This document shows positions 9,106 through 15,274 of a stretch of DNA of 33,839 nucleotides, piece after piece (position 1 is the stretch's first letter; the number at the start of each line of letters is the position of its first letter). Location: contig JAGYML010000009.1 in the NCBI GenBank assembly GCA_018400615.1, positions 1-33,839 of the forward strand. The letters run 5' to 3'. The notes beneath the pieces were generated by a model. It was not told where the DNA came from. It saw only the letters and a list, made by a program, of their open reading frames with translations, and did no database searches. The translations under genes and the position numbers were made by a program. This DNA is from a bacterium. Lineage in GTDB: Bacteria; Bacillota_I; Bacilli_A; Izemoplasmatales; Izemoplasmataceae.

Positions 9106-9619
9106 AATAAAGCTGTTTGTTTTTTTCCTTGTATTCCTTGAAAAGTTCCAGGCATTCTTCACGGTAGGCTTCCTTGGTAACGAGTATGGATTCGTCCTTT
9201 TGATCCTTTTTGAAGAATTCATAAATGAAATCATCACGAAACCCTATCGCGTCAGCATCTTCGGGTCTGCATCCGTAGATGACGTGTTTGATGTTGGCCC
9301 ATATTGTGGCGCCAAGACACATGGGACAGGGGTAAGCTGTCGTGTAGAGTGTGCAGCCACTCATATCGTGCGTGCCCAGGGCCTTTCCGGCTTGTCTTAT
9401 GGCGTTGATTTCTGCGTGAGCTGAAGGATCAGCGTCTGCCAAGACGCTGTTGGAAGCCACCGACAGTACAGTGCCCTCAGGGCCAATGACTGCTGCACCG
9501 AAGGGGCCGCCCAAATCCTGGTTCATCGTTTCACGTGCACGTGCAATCGCTTTTTGCATCACCTGTTCATCCAGATTCCTGTTGATTGAAATCACCCCAT
9601 CTTCAAGTTTGCTTAACAC
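9104..9619 (-). CDS. guaD: Guanine deaminase (cytidine-deaminase-like fold)
   Basis: This protein converts guanine to xanthine and ammonia. It is a 150-170 residue zinc deaminase of the CMP/dCMP-deaminase fold. The zinc ligands and catalytic glutamate are visible as H68-A69-E70 and PCPMC (C98, C101). IGFRDDFIYEFF and the C-terminal tyrosine are features of Bacillus GuaD rather than of tRNA adenosine deaminase TadA. It converges on the purine operon and supplies the same xanthine pool as adenine deaminase. The track start is GTG at 9619, but an excellent promoter has its TATAAT only three bases before that GTG, so the transcript probably begins at or within it. The true start is therefore likely a downstream non-ATG codon (GTG V9, ATT/ATC at 10/12) or M21. 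Confidence 0.85.
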   Translation of the reverse strand: MLSKLEDGVISINRNLDEQVMQKAIARARETMNQDLGGPFGAAVIGPEGTVLSVASNSVLADADPSAHAEINAIRQAGKALGTHDMSGCTLYTTAYPCPMCLGATIWANIKHVIYGCRPEDADAIGFRDDFIYEFFKKDQKDESILVTKEAYREECLELFKEYKEKNKQLY

Positions 9620-9622
9620 ATT

Positions 9623-9651
9623 ATTATAGCGCTTTCATGTTATTTTATCAA
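9623..9651 (-). promoter_or_regulatory. guaD promoter (TTGATA-N17-TATAAT)
   Basis: Read on the minus strand, TTGATA (9651-9646) is followed by a 17-base spacer and a perfect TATAAT (9628-9623). The predicted start of transcription is near 9616-9617, on top of the GTG proposed by the ORF track. The remaining stretch 9652-9780 shows no gene or convincing structure. Confidence 0.8.
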
Positions 9652-9800
9652 TGCGCGCAGTGAATTTAAAAGCTATTTTATTATATGAAGAAAATTTTCA
9701 AATTAACAGTGCTCGTCATTCTTAAGTCTCTCAAGCCATCGGATAAAGAGAATTTAAAAGGAAATTAATAAAGGAATGCCTTTTATTTTGACGTCCTTTT

Positions 9801-9828
9801 TGCTATAATTTATGAGAGTTAAAAGGAG
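9801..9828 (+). promoter_or_regulatory. gmk promoter (extended -10) and ribosome binding site
   Basis: TGCTATAAT at 9801-9809 is a perfect extended -10 element. The region about 17 bases upstream (TTTTAT) is only a poor -35. AAAAGGAG at 9821-9828 lies eight bases before the gmk ATG. Confidence 0.7.
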
Positions 9829-9836
9829 CGATTAAT

Positions 9837-10382
9837 ATGTTGGTGTTGGTCGGTGCCAGTGCAAGTGGCAAGACAGAAATAGCAAAGCTCATCATCCATA
9901 AATACAACTTCAGTAAAATGGTGACCTACACCACTCGTGAAAAACGGTCGGGTGAAGTAAACGGCGTGGATTATCATTTCATTGATGAAGATACGTTTCA
10001 AAAGAAAAAAGCATCAGGCGACTTTGTAGAAACCACAACTTATAACCACAACCACTACGGTACGGCTTTCAGTGAAACCGGCAAAAAGAAGGTACTTATC
10101 GTGAACGTGGAAGGCGCCAACAGTCTTTATGAAAAAATACCGAATGATTTGGTGATTTTCCTTTTGCATTCTCCCGAAAAAGTAAGAGAAGCGCGTATGC
10201 TGAAAAGAGGCGACTCTTTAACTAGCGCTAAAGCTCGCCTTAAAAAGGATACGGCCCTTTTCAGACGTGACAGACTCACCCACGTCGATTTTGTCATCGA
10301 AAATGCGAAAAACATCGGTCTTGATGAACTTTCAGACCACATTTATTCGCACTATATCAACCACCCAAAAAACCAGCGCTAG
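9837..10382 (+). CDS. gmk: Guanylate kinase
   Basis: This protein phosphorylates GMP to GDP with ATP. The 181-residue protein has a P-loop GASASGKT at residues 6-13, where most family members read GPSGSGKx. The GMP-binding segment YTTREKRSGEVNGVDYHFI follows at about 40-58, with NHNHYGT near 70. The lid region lies around 115-140. It is slightly shorter than typical Gmk (about 190-207), mainly at the N-terminus. It has its own extended -10 promoter and a perfect ribosome binding site. The stop codon lies inside the left half of a terminator hairpin. A nearby paralogue might be the housekeeping enzyme, since the altered P-loop leaves some room for a specialised kinase, but guanylate kinase is the best call. 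Confidence 0.85.
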   Translation: MLVLVGASASGKTEIAKLIIHKYNFSKMVTYTTREKRSGEVNGVDYHFIDEDTFQKKKASGDFVETTTYNHNHYGTAFSETGKKKVLIVNVEGANSLYEKIPNDLVIFLLHSPEKVREARMLKRGDSLTSAKARLKKDTALFRRDRLTHVDFVIENAKNIGLDELSDHIYSHYINHPKNQR

Positions 10383-10397
10383 CGTCTGGTTTTTTTT
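10367..10397 (+). terminator. Terminator or attenuator between gmk and upp
   Basis: AAAAAACCAGCGC pairs with GCGTCTGGTTTTTT with one bulged T and is followed by a T-run. The gmk stop TAG sits in the loop. Only 28 bases separate its end from the upp ATG, which leaves no room for a full promoter after it. Confidence 0.85.
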
Positions 10398-10425
10398 AAA
10401 ACAATAAAAAAAAGGAAGTGTTCTA

Positions 10426-11049
10426 ATGGAAACGATTATTCTCAATCACCCACTCATCAAGCACAAACTTGTCAAGCTCAGAGACAAAAACACCAACACG
10501 AAGGAATTCAGAGAAGCCCTCAATGAAATTGCAGGGTTCATGAGTTATGAAGCCACAAAAGATCTCACCCTCCAAATGACGGATGTGGAAACCCCAATTA
10601 AAAAAACACAAGGGGAAGTGCTTAAGAAAAGTGTTGTCATCGTTCCAATCCTTAGAGCGGGGCTGGGCATGGTTGACATGATTCAAAATCTCATTCCCAG
10701 TGCCAAAGTTGGTCATATTGGACTATTCAGAAACGAAGAGACTTTTGTACCCGAAGAATACTATACCAAGTTGCCGGCAGATTTGGAGCATGCTACAATA
10801 TTGTTGTTGGACCCCATGCTCGCAACCGGTGGTACAGTCAAGGCGTCTTATGACATCCTGAAGCGTCATGGTGCCACCGATATAAGGTATCTGGGCATCG
10901 TAGGCGTACAAGAAGGCCTCGACGAACTTGAAAAACATTGTCCTGACATGAAAACCTATCTGGCCGTCAAAGACGAAGGCCTCAACGAAAACAGATACAT
11001 CGTACCAGGCCTCGGTGACGCAGGAGACAGACTTTTCGGCACCAAATAA
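10426..11049 (+). CDS. upp: Uracil phosphoribosyltransferase
   Basis: This protein makes UMP from uracil and PRPP in pyrimidine salvage. It has 207 residues, the canonical length. The PRPP-binding motif LLLDPMLATGGTV is at about 124-136, and the uracil-binding C-terminus reads YIVPGLGDAGDRLFGT. PILRAGLGM near residue 73 is also typical. AAAGGAAG lies several bases before the ATG. The stop is ten bases before nnr, and AAGGAGGG for that gene begins at the upp stop, so the two are probably cotranscribed. Expression must come from readthrough of the gmk terminator or from an unseen promoter inside gmk. Confidence 0.96.
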   Translation: METIILNHPLIKHKLVKLRDKNTNTKEFREALNEIAGFMSYEATKDLTLQMTDVETPIKKTQGEVLKKSVVIVPILRAGLGMVDMIQNLIPSAKVGHIGLFRNEETFVPEEYYTKLPADLEHATILLLDPMLATGGTVKASYDILKRHGATDIRYLGIVGVQEGLDELEKHCPDMKTYLAVKDEGLNENRYIVPGLGDAGDRLFGTK

Positions 11050-11059
11050 GGAGGGCTTT

Positions 11060-12565
11060 ATGGAATCTTTTGTATGCACAAAAGAAGAAATCAGGCAACT
11101 TGAACAGGCGACAATGACTAAGGAAAATATTGATTCGTTCACCTTGATGAACCGCGCAGCCAAAAGACTTTTCGAATTCATACTCAATGAAAAACTGATT
11201 CAGGACAATGCAAGAATACTCGTGTTTGCAGGCACGGGGAATAACGGCGGAGATGCTTTTGTGCTTGCGCACATGCTCGCGACTTCAGGCTACCATGTCA
11301 AGGTCCTCAGAGTCGGGAACACAAAAAAAGCGAGCCCTGAAAACAAGCAAGCATTCAAACTCGTAAAGAAATCCCTCAATGTCACTACCATTGAGGAGGG
11401 CTCTGATCTTCAAAATCTTCAGTCACTTTTAAAAGCGAGTGACGTCATCATTGACGGCTTGTTCGGAGTAGGCCTCGACAGACCCCTCACTTCACCATTC
11501 AAGGAAGTGGTTGAACACATCAATCTTGCTGGCAAGCGCACCATCAGCATTGACATCCCATCGGGTATCAATGCGGATAATGGTCTTTTGCAAGGCGATG
11601 CCATTATTGCGAGCCATACACTGATCGTAGGGGCCTACAAGCCCGGTAATCTTCTTGGGGATGCACTTGATACACATGGCCTCTCTCACTTGATTCCAAT
11701 TGGCTTGAAACAGGATTCCTTGAACTCCAAATTCCTTATTTCTCTTGATGATGCCAATGATTCCATCGAAAAAAGAAAACACAATACCCATAAATACCAT
11801 TACGGACAGGTCATGGTTATTGGTGGAAGCCCCGACATGCCAGGTGCGCCTCATTTAAGCGGGCTTGCCGCGCTTAAAACAGGCTCGGGACTTGTGCGTC
11901 TCGCGTTTGACAAGGCGACCAAGCAAGCTGTTTCGCCGGTGGCCTATGAACTGACTTATCATACTTATGATGCCATTAATGAGTTGCTTGATAAAACAGA
12001 CAAGACCACGAGCATCGTTTATGGGGTAGGCATGGGTGAAACCAATAACCAGGAAGCCTTTCTAAAAGCCCTTATTGAAAAGAAAATCCCAATCATAATC
12101 GATGGCGACGGATTAAAAGTGTTAAAAAATATTATTTGGGACTTCCCTAATTCGCTTGAACATGTTATTATAATGCCGCATGTCGGTGAGATGGCAAGAC
12201 TTCTCGATCGAGCGTCAAAGGATATAATAAGTGATCCTTTAGGTGCCCTCAGCAGTCTCACATCAAAAACAAACATGACCGTTGCTTTAAAAGGCCCGGC
12301 AACGCTCATCGCCAACCGTGACAGTGTAACGTTCCTTCAAGCGAAGAACCCAGGACTCGCCACCGCAGGCAGTGGAGACACACTCGCAGGCATTACTGCA
12401 AGTCTTCTGGGCAGACATATGCTTCCCTTAGACGCCATGCGTCTTGGCGCAATGCTTCATTCCAAAGCCGGTTTCTATGCACGTGAAGCCCTCGGCGAGG
12501 AATCCTTGATAGCGAGCGACATCATTACTTACTTGCCACATGCAATCAAAGACATTAAAAAGTAA
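11060..12565 (+). CDS. nnr: Bifunctional NAD(P)H-hydrate epimerase / ADP-dependent dehydratase
   Basis: This protein repairs hydrated NADH and NADPH. The N-terminal YjeF_N epimerase domain (about 1-225) has LVFAGTGNNGGDAF at 54-67, VIDGLFGVGLDRPL around 129-142 with D132, and SIDIPSGINADNG at 163-175. The C-terminal ribokinase-like dehydratase domain (about 240-501) has GQVMVIGGSPDMPGAP, MPHVGEMARLL, VALKGPATLIA and ATAGSGDTLAG with the catalytic D440. The 501-residue length equals normal fused Nnr proteins. The track start at 11015 lies in upp. ATG 11060 has AAGGAGGG at 11048-11054 and is preferred. The stop is only 11 bases before a tRNA-Ser gene. Confidence 0.94.
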   Translation: MESFVCTKEEIRQLEQATMTKENIDSFTLMNRAAKRLFEFILNEKLIQDNARILVFAGTGNNGGDAFVLAHMLATSGYHVKVLRVGNTKKASPENKQAFKLVKKSLNVTTIEEGSDLQNLQSLLKASDVIIDGLFGVGLDRPLTSPFKEVVEHINLAGKRTISIDIPSGINADNGLLQGDAIIASHTLIVGAYKPGNLLGDALDTHGLSHLIPIGLKQDSLNSKFLISLDDANDSIEKRKHNTHKYHYGQVMVIGGSPDMPGAPHLSGLAALKTGSGLVRLAFDKATKQAVSPVAYELTYHTYDAINELLDKTDKTTSIVYGVGMGETNNQEAFLKALIEKKIPIIIDGDGLKVLKNIIWDFPNSLEHVIIMPHVGEMARLLDRASKDIISDPLGALSSLTSKTNMTVALKGPATLIANRDSVTFLQAKNPGLATAGSGDTLAGITASLLGRHMLPLDAMRLGAMLHSKAGFYAREALGEESLIASDIITYLPHAIKDIKK

Positions 12566-12576
12566 TGTCGCCCTAC

Positions 12577-12667
12577 GGAGGGGTACCCAAGGGGCTGAAG
12601 GGGCTGGCTTGGAAAGCTAGTAGTTCGCTAAAACGAAGCGGGAGTTCGAATCTCCTCCCCTCCGCCA
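12577..12667 (+). tRNA. tRNA-Ser(GGA)
   Basis: This 91-nucleotide class II tRNA has a 7-bp acceptor (GGAGGGG / CCCCTCC), anticodon stem CTGGC/GCTAG with loop TTGGAAA (anticodon GGA at 12611-12613), and a long variable arm (TAGTTCGCTAAAACGAAGC region). The T-arm is GGGAG TTCGAAT CTCCT. CCA is genomically encoded. A possible weak promoter (TTGCCA 12533-12538, N17, TAAAAA) lies inside the end of nnr. Otherwise it is cotranscribed with upp-nnr. Confidence 0.96.
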
Positions 12668-12680
12668 TTTATCTATAACA

Positions 12681-12716
12681 GCCACCAGACATTTTGATTT
12701 GTCCGGTGGCTTTTTT
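12681..12716 (+). terminator. Terminator after tRNA-Ser
   Basis: GCCACCAGACA pairs with TGTCCGGTGGC (one A/C mismatch), with an 8-nt loop and TTTTTT directly after. Confidence 0.93.
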
Positions 12717-12736
12717 AATGATGCTTGATTATTGTG

Positions 12737-12765
12737 TTGCTAATTCTATAGGCTTTTGATAAAAT
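12737..12765 (+). promoter_or_regulatory. Promoter of the AbrB/RelE-like pair
   Basis: TTGCTA (12737-12742), a 17-base spacer, then TAAAAT (12760-12765) with an extended TGA just before it. GAGG about ten bases before the ATG at 12806 serves as ribosome binding site. Confidence 0.7.
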
Positions 12766-12805
12766 ATAGTTAGAAAGTAATAAAGTAAGAAAAGAGGAAA
12801 AACTT

Positions 12806-13102
12806 ATGATAATTGAGTTAAGAAAAAAATCACAAATAACAATACCCAAAGAAATCATAAATTCTTTACAGTTGAAAGAAGGCGATTACTTGGATATAAG
12901 CACAAGAGAAGGTGCAATTTTAGTGGAACCTGTCTCAATTTATTCAAAAGCCTACGTTAAGAAACTGGAAAAAACAATCATGAAGATAAGCGAAGAACCT
13001 GATAAATATACTGAAGGACCGTTTTCATCAATAGAAGATGCAATTGAATATCTTGAATCAAATGATGATAAAGAGAAAAAAAAGAAAGACAAAAAAGATT
13101 GA
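12806..13102 (+). CDS. AbrB/MazE-type DNA-binding protein, probable antitoxin
   Basis: This 98-residue protein has an N-terminal SpoVT/AbrB swapped-hairpin domain (residues 1-45). Its diagnostic pattern is KKSQITIPKEIINSLQLKEGDYL. It is followed by a helical acidic segment (about 50-88) of the kind that wraps a toxin, and then a lysine-rich tail KEKKKKDKKD. The next ORF is RelE/ParE-like, so the pair is a probable type II toxin-antitoxin module in which this protein neutralises the toxin and represses the shared promoter. AbrB folds are more often paired with MazF or PIN toxins, so the pairing is somewhat mixed. The region is visibly more AT-rich than the flanking operons, consistent with acquisition. 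The lysine tail is encoded by A-runs (A8 at 13076-13083, A6 at 13091-13096). Confidence 0.8.
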   Translation: MIIELRKKSQITIPKEIINSLQLKEGDYLDISTREGAILVEPVSIYSKAYVKKLEKTIMKISEEPDKYTEGPFSSIEDAIEYLESNDDKEKKKKDKKD

Positions 13103-13103
13103 T

Positions 13104-13370
13104 TTGAACTATCAAATAGTATTCTCACAGCACTTCAAGAAATCATTTGATAAATTAGAGGTCTCTGAAAAGAAAGTGTTTTATAATAAATTGAAATTAT
13201 TCATAGATGATCATCGTCATCCGAGTTTGAGAAGTAAAAAAATCAAGGGCATTAGCATGCTTTTTGAATCAAGTATCAATATGTCCATTCGAGTTATCTG
13301 GACTTACAAGGAGAATGATTTAATCATCATGTTGGATATTGGTCACCATGATGTCTTGAAAAAATATTAG
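13104..13370 (+). CDS. RelE/ParE-superfamily toxin-like protein
   Basis: This is a small protein of the RelE/ParE (YafQ-like) fold. FSQHFKKSFDKL near the start, HPSLRSKKIKG in the middle, and MSIRVIWTYKENDLIIMLDIGHHDVL at the end follow the fold's helix-helix-beta sheet pattern. It would cleave mRNA at the ribosome or poison gyrase; which one cannot be said. The ORF track starts at 13038 inside the antitoxin, but the first 20 residues there are only the antitoxin's A-rich tail read in another frame. I prefer TTG at 13104, one base after the antitoxin stop, giving 88 residues and translation by reinitiation. No good ribosome binding site precedes any candidate start, and a frameshifted antitoxin-toxin fusion is an alternative. 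Confidence 0.72.
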   Translation: MNYQIVFSQHFKKSFDKLEVSEKKVFYNKLKLFIDDHRHPSLRSKKIKGISMLFESSINMSIRVIWTYKENDLIIMLDIGHHDVLKKY

Positions 13371-13471
13371 CACGGCTATCCTTTCAAAGGTGAGGAAATT
13401 GTGTGGTAAAGTCGCAACATATTAAATAAATCATTATGAATGAAGTATGATAAACACACAATGAATAAACA

Positions 13472-13509
13472 AAGCCATTTGACGATTTACTGTTCTCAAA
13501 TGGCTTTTT
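13472..13509 (+). terminator. Terminator after the toxin-antitoxin pair
   Basis: AAGCCATTTGA pairs with TCAAATGGCTT around a 13-nt loop, followed by a T-run. The 100 bases between the toxin stop and this hairpin show nothing else. Confidence 0.87.
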
Positions 13510-13516
13510 ATATATT

Positions 13517-13531
13517 TTGCAAGCGTTCCTT
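13517..13531 (+). promoter_or_regulatory. Possible cre-like (LacI/CcpA-family) operator
   Basis: TTGCAAGCGTTCCTT matches the catabolite-responsive consensus WTGNAANCGNWNNCW at 14 of 15 positions (the C near the end is T). It lies upstream of the XRE gene promoter. No CcpA gene is visible, so this is only a candidate. Confidence 0.3.
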
Positions 13532-13554
13532 GACACATGTGCAATAAAATTTGG

Positions 13555-13583
13555 TTGTATTATGGCATGGGTATACTTATAAT
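13555..13583 (+). promoter_or_regulatory. Promoter of the XRE regulator gene
   Basis: TTGTAT (13555-13560), a 17-base spacer and TATAAT (13578-13583). A perfect TTGACA at 13530 has no -10 at a usable distance. The ribosome binding site AGAGGTGA follows directly, so the leader is very short. Confidence 0.65.
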
Positions 13584-13603
13584 TAGTCTGAGAGGTGAGA
13601 AAT

Positions 13604-14374
13604 ATGGGATTTGGAAGCAGACTTTACGAACTCAGAAAACAATCGGCACTGTCTCAAGTAGATGTCGGTGAAAAACTCGGTGTTTCCAGACAAAGCGTCA
13701 GTTTGTGGGAAACCGATCAGGCCACGCCTTCAATCAAGAATCTTATTGCCTTGTCCAATCTATTTGGACTTTCTTTGGATGCCTTGATCAATTCCAATAG
13801 TGATGCAGACCGATTTTTGAATTTGACCACAGATCCTGAATACGCCCTCACTTATGAAGAAAACAGGAAAATCATTTATCGAAGAGATTATCAGTATATC
13901 AATGATTTTAAAGTGCTGAGCGTAGTAACTCTGAGTCTGCTTTTCCTTCTTTTTGCTTTGTTTCTATTTTTAAGTGCGCTTTTTCAAACGCTTGAAGTGG
14001 CCAGAGTTCGGTTGATAACTGGCAATCTAATGATAATTGCAGGCCTTCTTATATACCCTCTTTATGTGTTTATCAATACGAGGAAGCGTATTAAACGTAA
14101 ACTGGAGCCAAGTATTGAATTATACAAGCATTCATTTCATTACACTGAAGGCTTGTTAAGATTAGATAAAGACTATACCCATATAGATTATTACATAGAT
14201 AAGAAAGATTATGCCATCTTGTATCTGATTGATGGAAAAAGACTCTATCTGCCTAAAGAAGGTGTGTCAGGAATAGATGGATTTTTAAGGGAACGGGCTG
14301 CAAGAAGAACGAGAAGCAGACCCTTTTGGAAATCACTTAAAAAGAGACATAAAATACAAATAAAAAAGGGGTGA
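13604..14374 (+). CDS. Membrane-anchored XRE-family transcriptional regulator with YcxB-like C-terminal domain
   Basis: This 256-residue protein has an N-terminal HTH_3 domain (about 5-62) with LSQVDVGEKLGVSRQSVSLWE. A charged linker follows, then two transmembrane helices (about 104-127 and 137-157) and a C-terminal region (about 168-235) whose pattern resembles YcxB-like domains: YTEGLLRLDKD, a run of beta strands, and YLPKEGVSGIDGFLRER. The DNA-binding domain would be cytoplasmic and tethered to the membrane. The ATG at 13604, with AGAGGTGA six bases upstream, is preferred over the GTG at 13595 in the track. It is followed four bases later by a two-TM protein, and its own stop TGA lies inside that gene's ribosome binding site. 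The target genes are unknown; its own promoter is the simplest guess. Confidence 0.8.
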   Translation: MGFGSRLYELRKQSALSQVDVGEKLGVSRQSVSLWETDQATPSIKNLIALSNLFGLSLDALINSNSDADRFLNLTTDPEYALTYEENRKIIYRRDYQYINDFKVLSVVTLSLLFLLFALFLFLSALFQTLEVARVRLITGNLMIIAGLLIYPLYVFINTRKRIKRKLEPSIELYKHSFHYTEGLLRLDKDYTHIDYYIDKKDYAILYLIDGKRLYLPKEGVSGIDGFLRERAARRTRSRPFWKSLKKRHKIQIKKG

Positions 14375-14378
14375 TTCA

Positions 14379-14609
14379 ATGAAAAAACTGTATTTCGGTT
14401 TCATGCTTATGCTTACGGGTTCGATTATGCTTGCAGGCGGTCTCATAGGTGGTGGTGCGGTTGCCGGAGGACGCAATACAAATGTCAATTTCTTTTATGA
14501 CATTGTGGATTCTGAAGTCGGCATGACGTTTGTAGTTATCGGCACATTGATTTTCTTGATTGGTCTGATGTTTTCCATACGTTATACGTTTTTAGAAAAT
14601 CAATCATAA
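14379..14609 (+). CDS. Small two-TM membrane protein
   Basis: This 76-residue protein has two predicted membrane helices (about 5-29, glycine-rich, and 47-68) joined by a short loop with NTNVNFFYDIVDSEVG. No known family is recognised. It is tightly coupled to the membrane-bound XRE regulator (4-base gap, GGGGTGA ribosome binding site overlapping the upstream stop), so it may sense a membrane signal or control the regulator's activity. That role is inference only. Confidence 0.7.
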   Translation: MKKLYFGFMLMLTGSIMLAGGLIGGGAVAGGRNTNVNFFYDIVDSEVGMTFVVIGTLIFLIGLMFSIRYTFLENQS

Positions 14610-14744
14610 GCAAGCCATTTAAGGGTTGCTAGGGTATTCAGACATTCAATACTCAGCATTTACCAATGCAATCCCAGGTTCAATCAAACATTTTATCTTC
14701 TAAAGATTTCAGTGGAGATAGACTGTTTTTTTGATGTAAACTTA

Positions 14745-14773
14745 TTGACAAATAAAATTGTTCGATATAGAAT
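14745..14773 (+). promoter_or_regulatory. Promoter of the marR-ABC exporter operon
   Basis: Perfect TTGACA (14745-14750), 17-base spacer and TAGAAT (14768-14773). Upstream, 14610-14744 holds no gene, only a weak AGCAA...TTGCT hairpin near 14611-14632 and a short CAGT/ACTG stem followed by T7 near 14711-14733. Confidence 0.8.
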
Positions 14774-14790
14774 TGTTTTATATAAAACAA
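14773..14790. promoter_or_regulatory. Perfect 18-bp palindrome, probable MarR operator
   Basis: TTGTTTTATATAAAACAA is its own reverse complement. It starts at the last base of the -10 and ends just before the ribosome binding site of the MarR gene, the classic position for autorepression. Confidence 0.75.
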
Positions 14791-14803
14791 ATGAGGTGCG
14801 TCT

Positions 14804-15274
14804 ATGAGTGAAAAAAGAATTGGTCCGGAGTTCAAAGCTCTGGGCAACATCATGAAGCGGTATTTTGAAAGTGCGAGTTCTCTCAAATACGTTAAAAGCA
14901 TTACAGGTGAGAATACTTTTATTTTGAGTTATCTTGCGAAAAATGCTGATGAGCCCATCTATCAAAAAGACATTGAAAAAAGGTTTTCCATTACACGTTC
15001 AACCACCTCTAACGTGCTCTCACTCATGGAAAAGAAGCATCTTATAAAACGAATGCCGGTTGAAAACGACAAGCGTCTCAAACAGATTGTACTGACAGAT
15101 GAAGCCAAAACCCTTCACGCTGACATCGTAAAGGAAATCGAACATTTCGAGACGACCATGCGTCGTGGATTCAAAGAAGAAGAAGTTGATAAGCTTCTAT
15201 CCTTCATAGACCGGATCAAGACCAACCTGGAAGAAGCCCAAAAAGGCATAGAAGGAGATAAAGACCATGTTTAA
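14804..15274 (+). CDS. MarR-family transcriptional regulator
   Basis: This 156-residue winged-helix repressor has the dimerisation helices at both ends. The DNA-binding core (about 45-110) contains PIYQKDIEKRFSITRSTTSNVLSLMEKKHLIKR, followed by the wing NDKRLKQIVLTDEA. The size is typical. It heads an operon with the two ABC exporter halves and overlaps the first by 8 bases. A perfect 18-bp palindrome lies between its promoter and ribosome binding site. The likely arrangement is that it represses the operon until a drug or toxic compound that the exporter removes binds it. The ligand is unknown. Confidence 0.92.
   Translation: MSEKRIGPEFKALGNIMKRYFESASSLKYVKSITGENTFILSYLAKNADEPIYQKDIEKRFSITRSTTSNVLSLMEKKHLIKRMPVENDKRLKQIVLTDEAKTLHADIVKEIEHFETTMRRGFKEEEVDKLLSFIDRIKTNLEEAQKGIEGDKDHV

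Noticed and set aside
9037-9237. Minus-strand 66-aa ORF over the ygeW/guaD terminator
   Set aside because: It crosses a strong terminator, overlaps guaD in another frame and has no recognisable content.
13530-13535. Perfect TTGACA upstream of the XRE gene
   Set aside because: No -10 lies at 16-18 bases; the TTGTAT-N17-TATAAT pair downstream is better placed.
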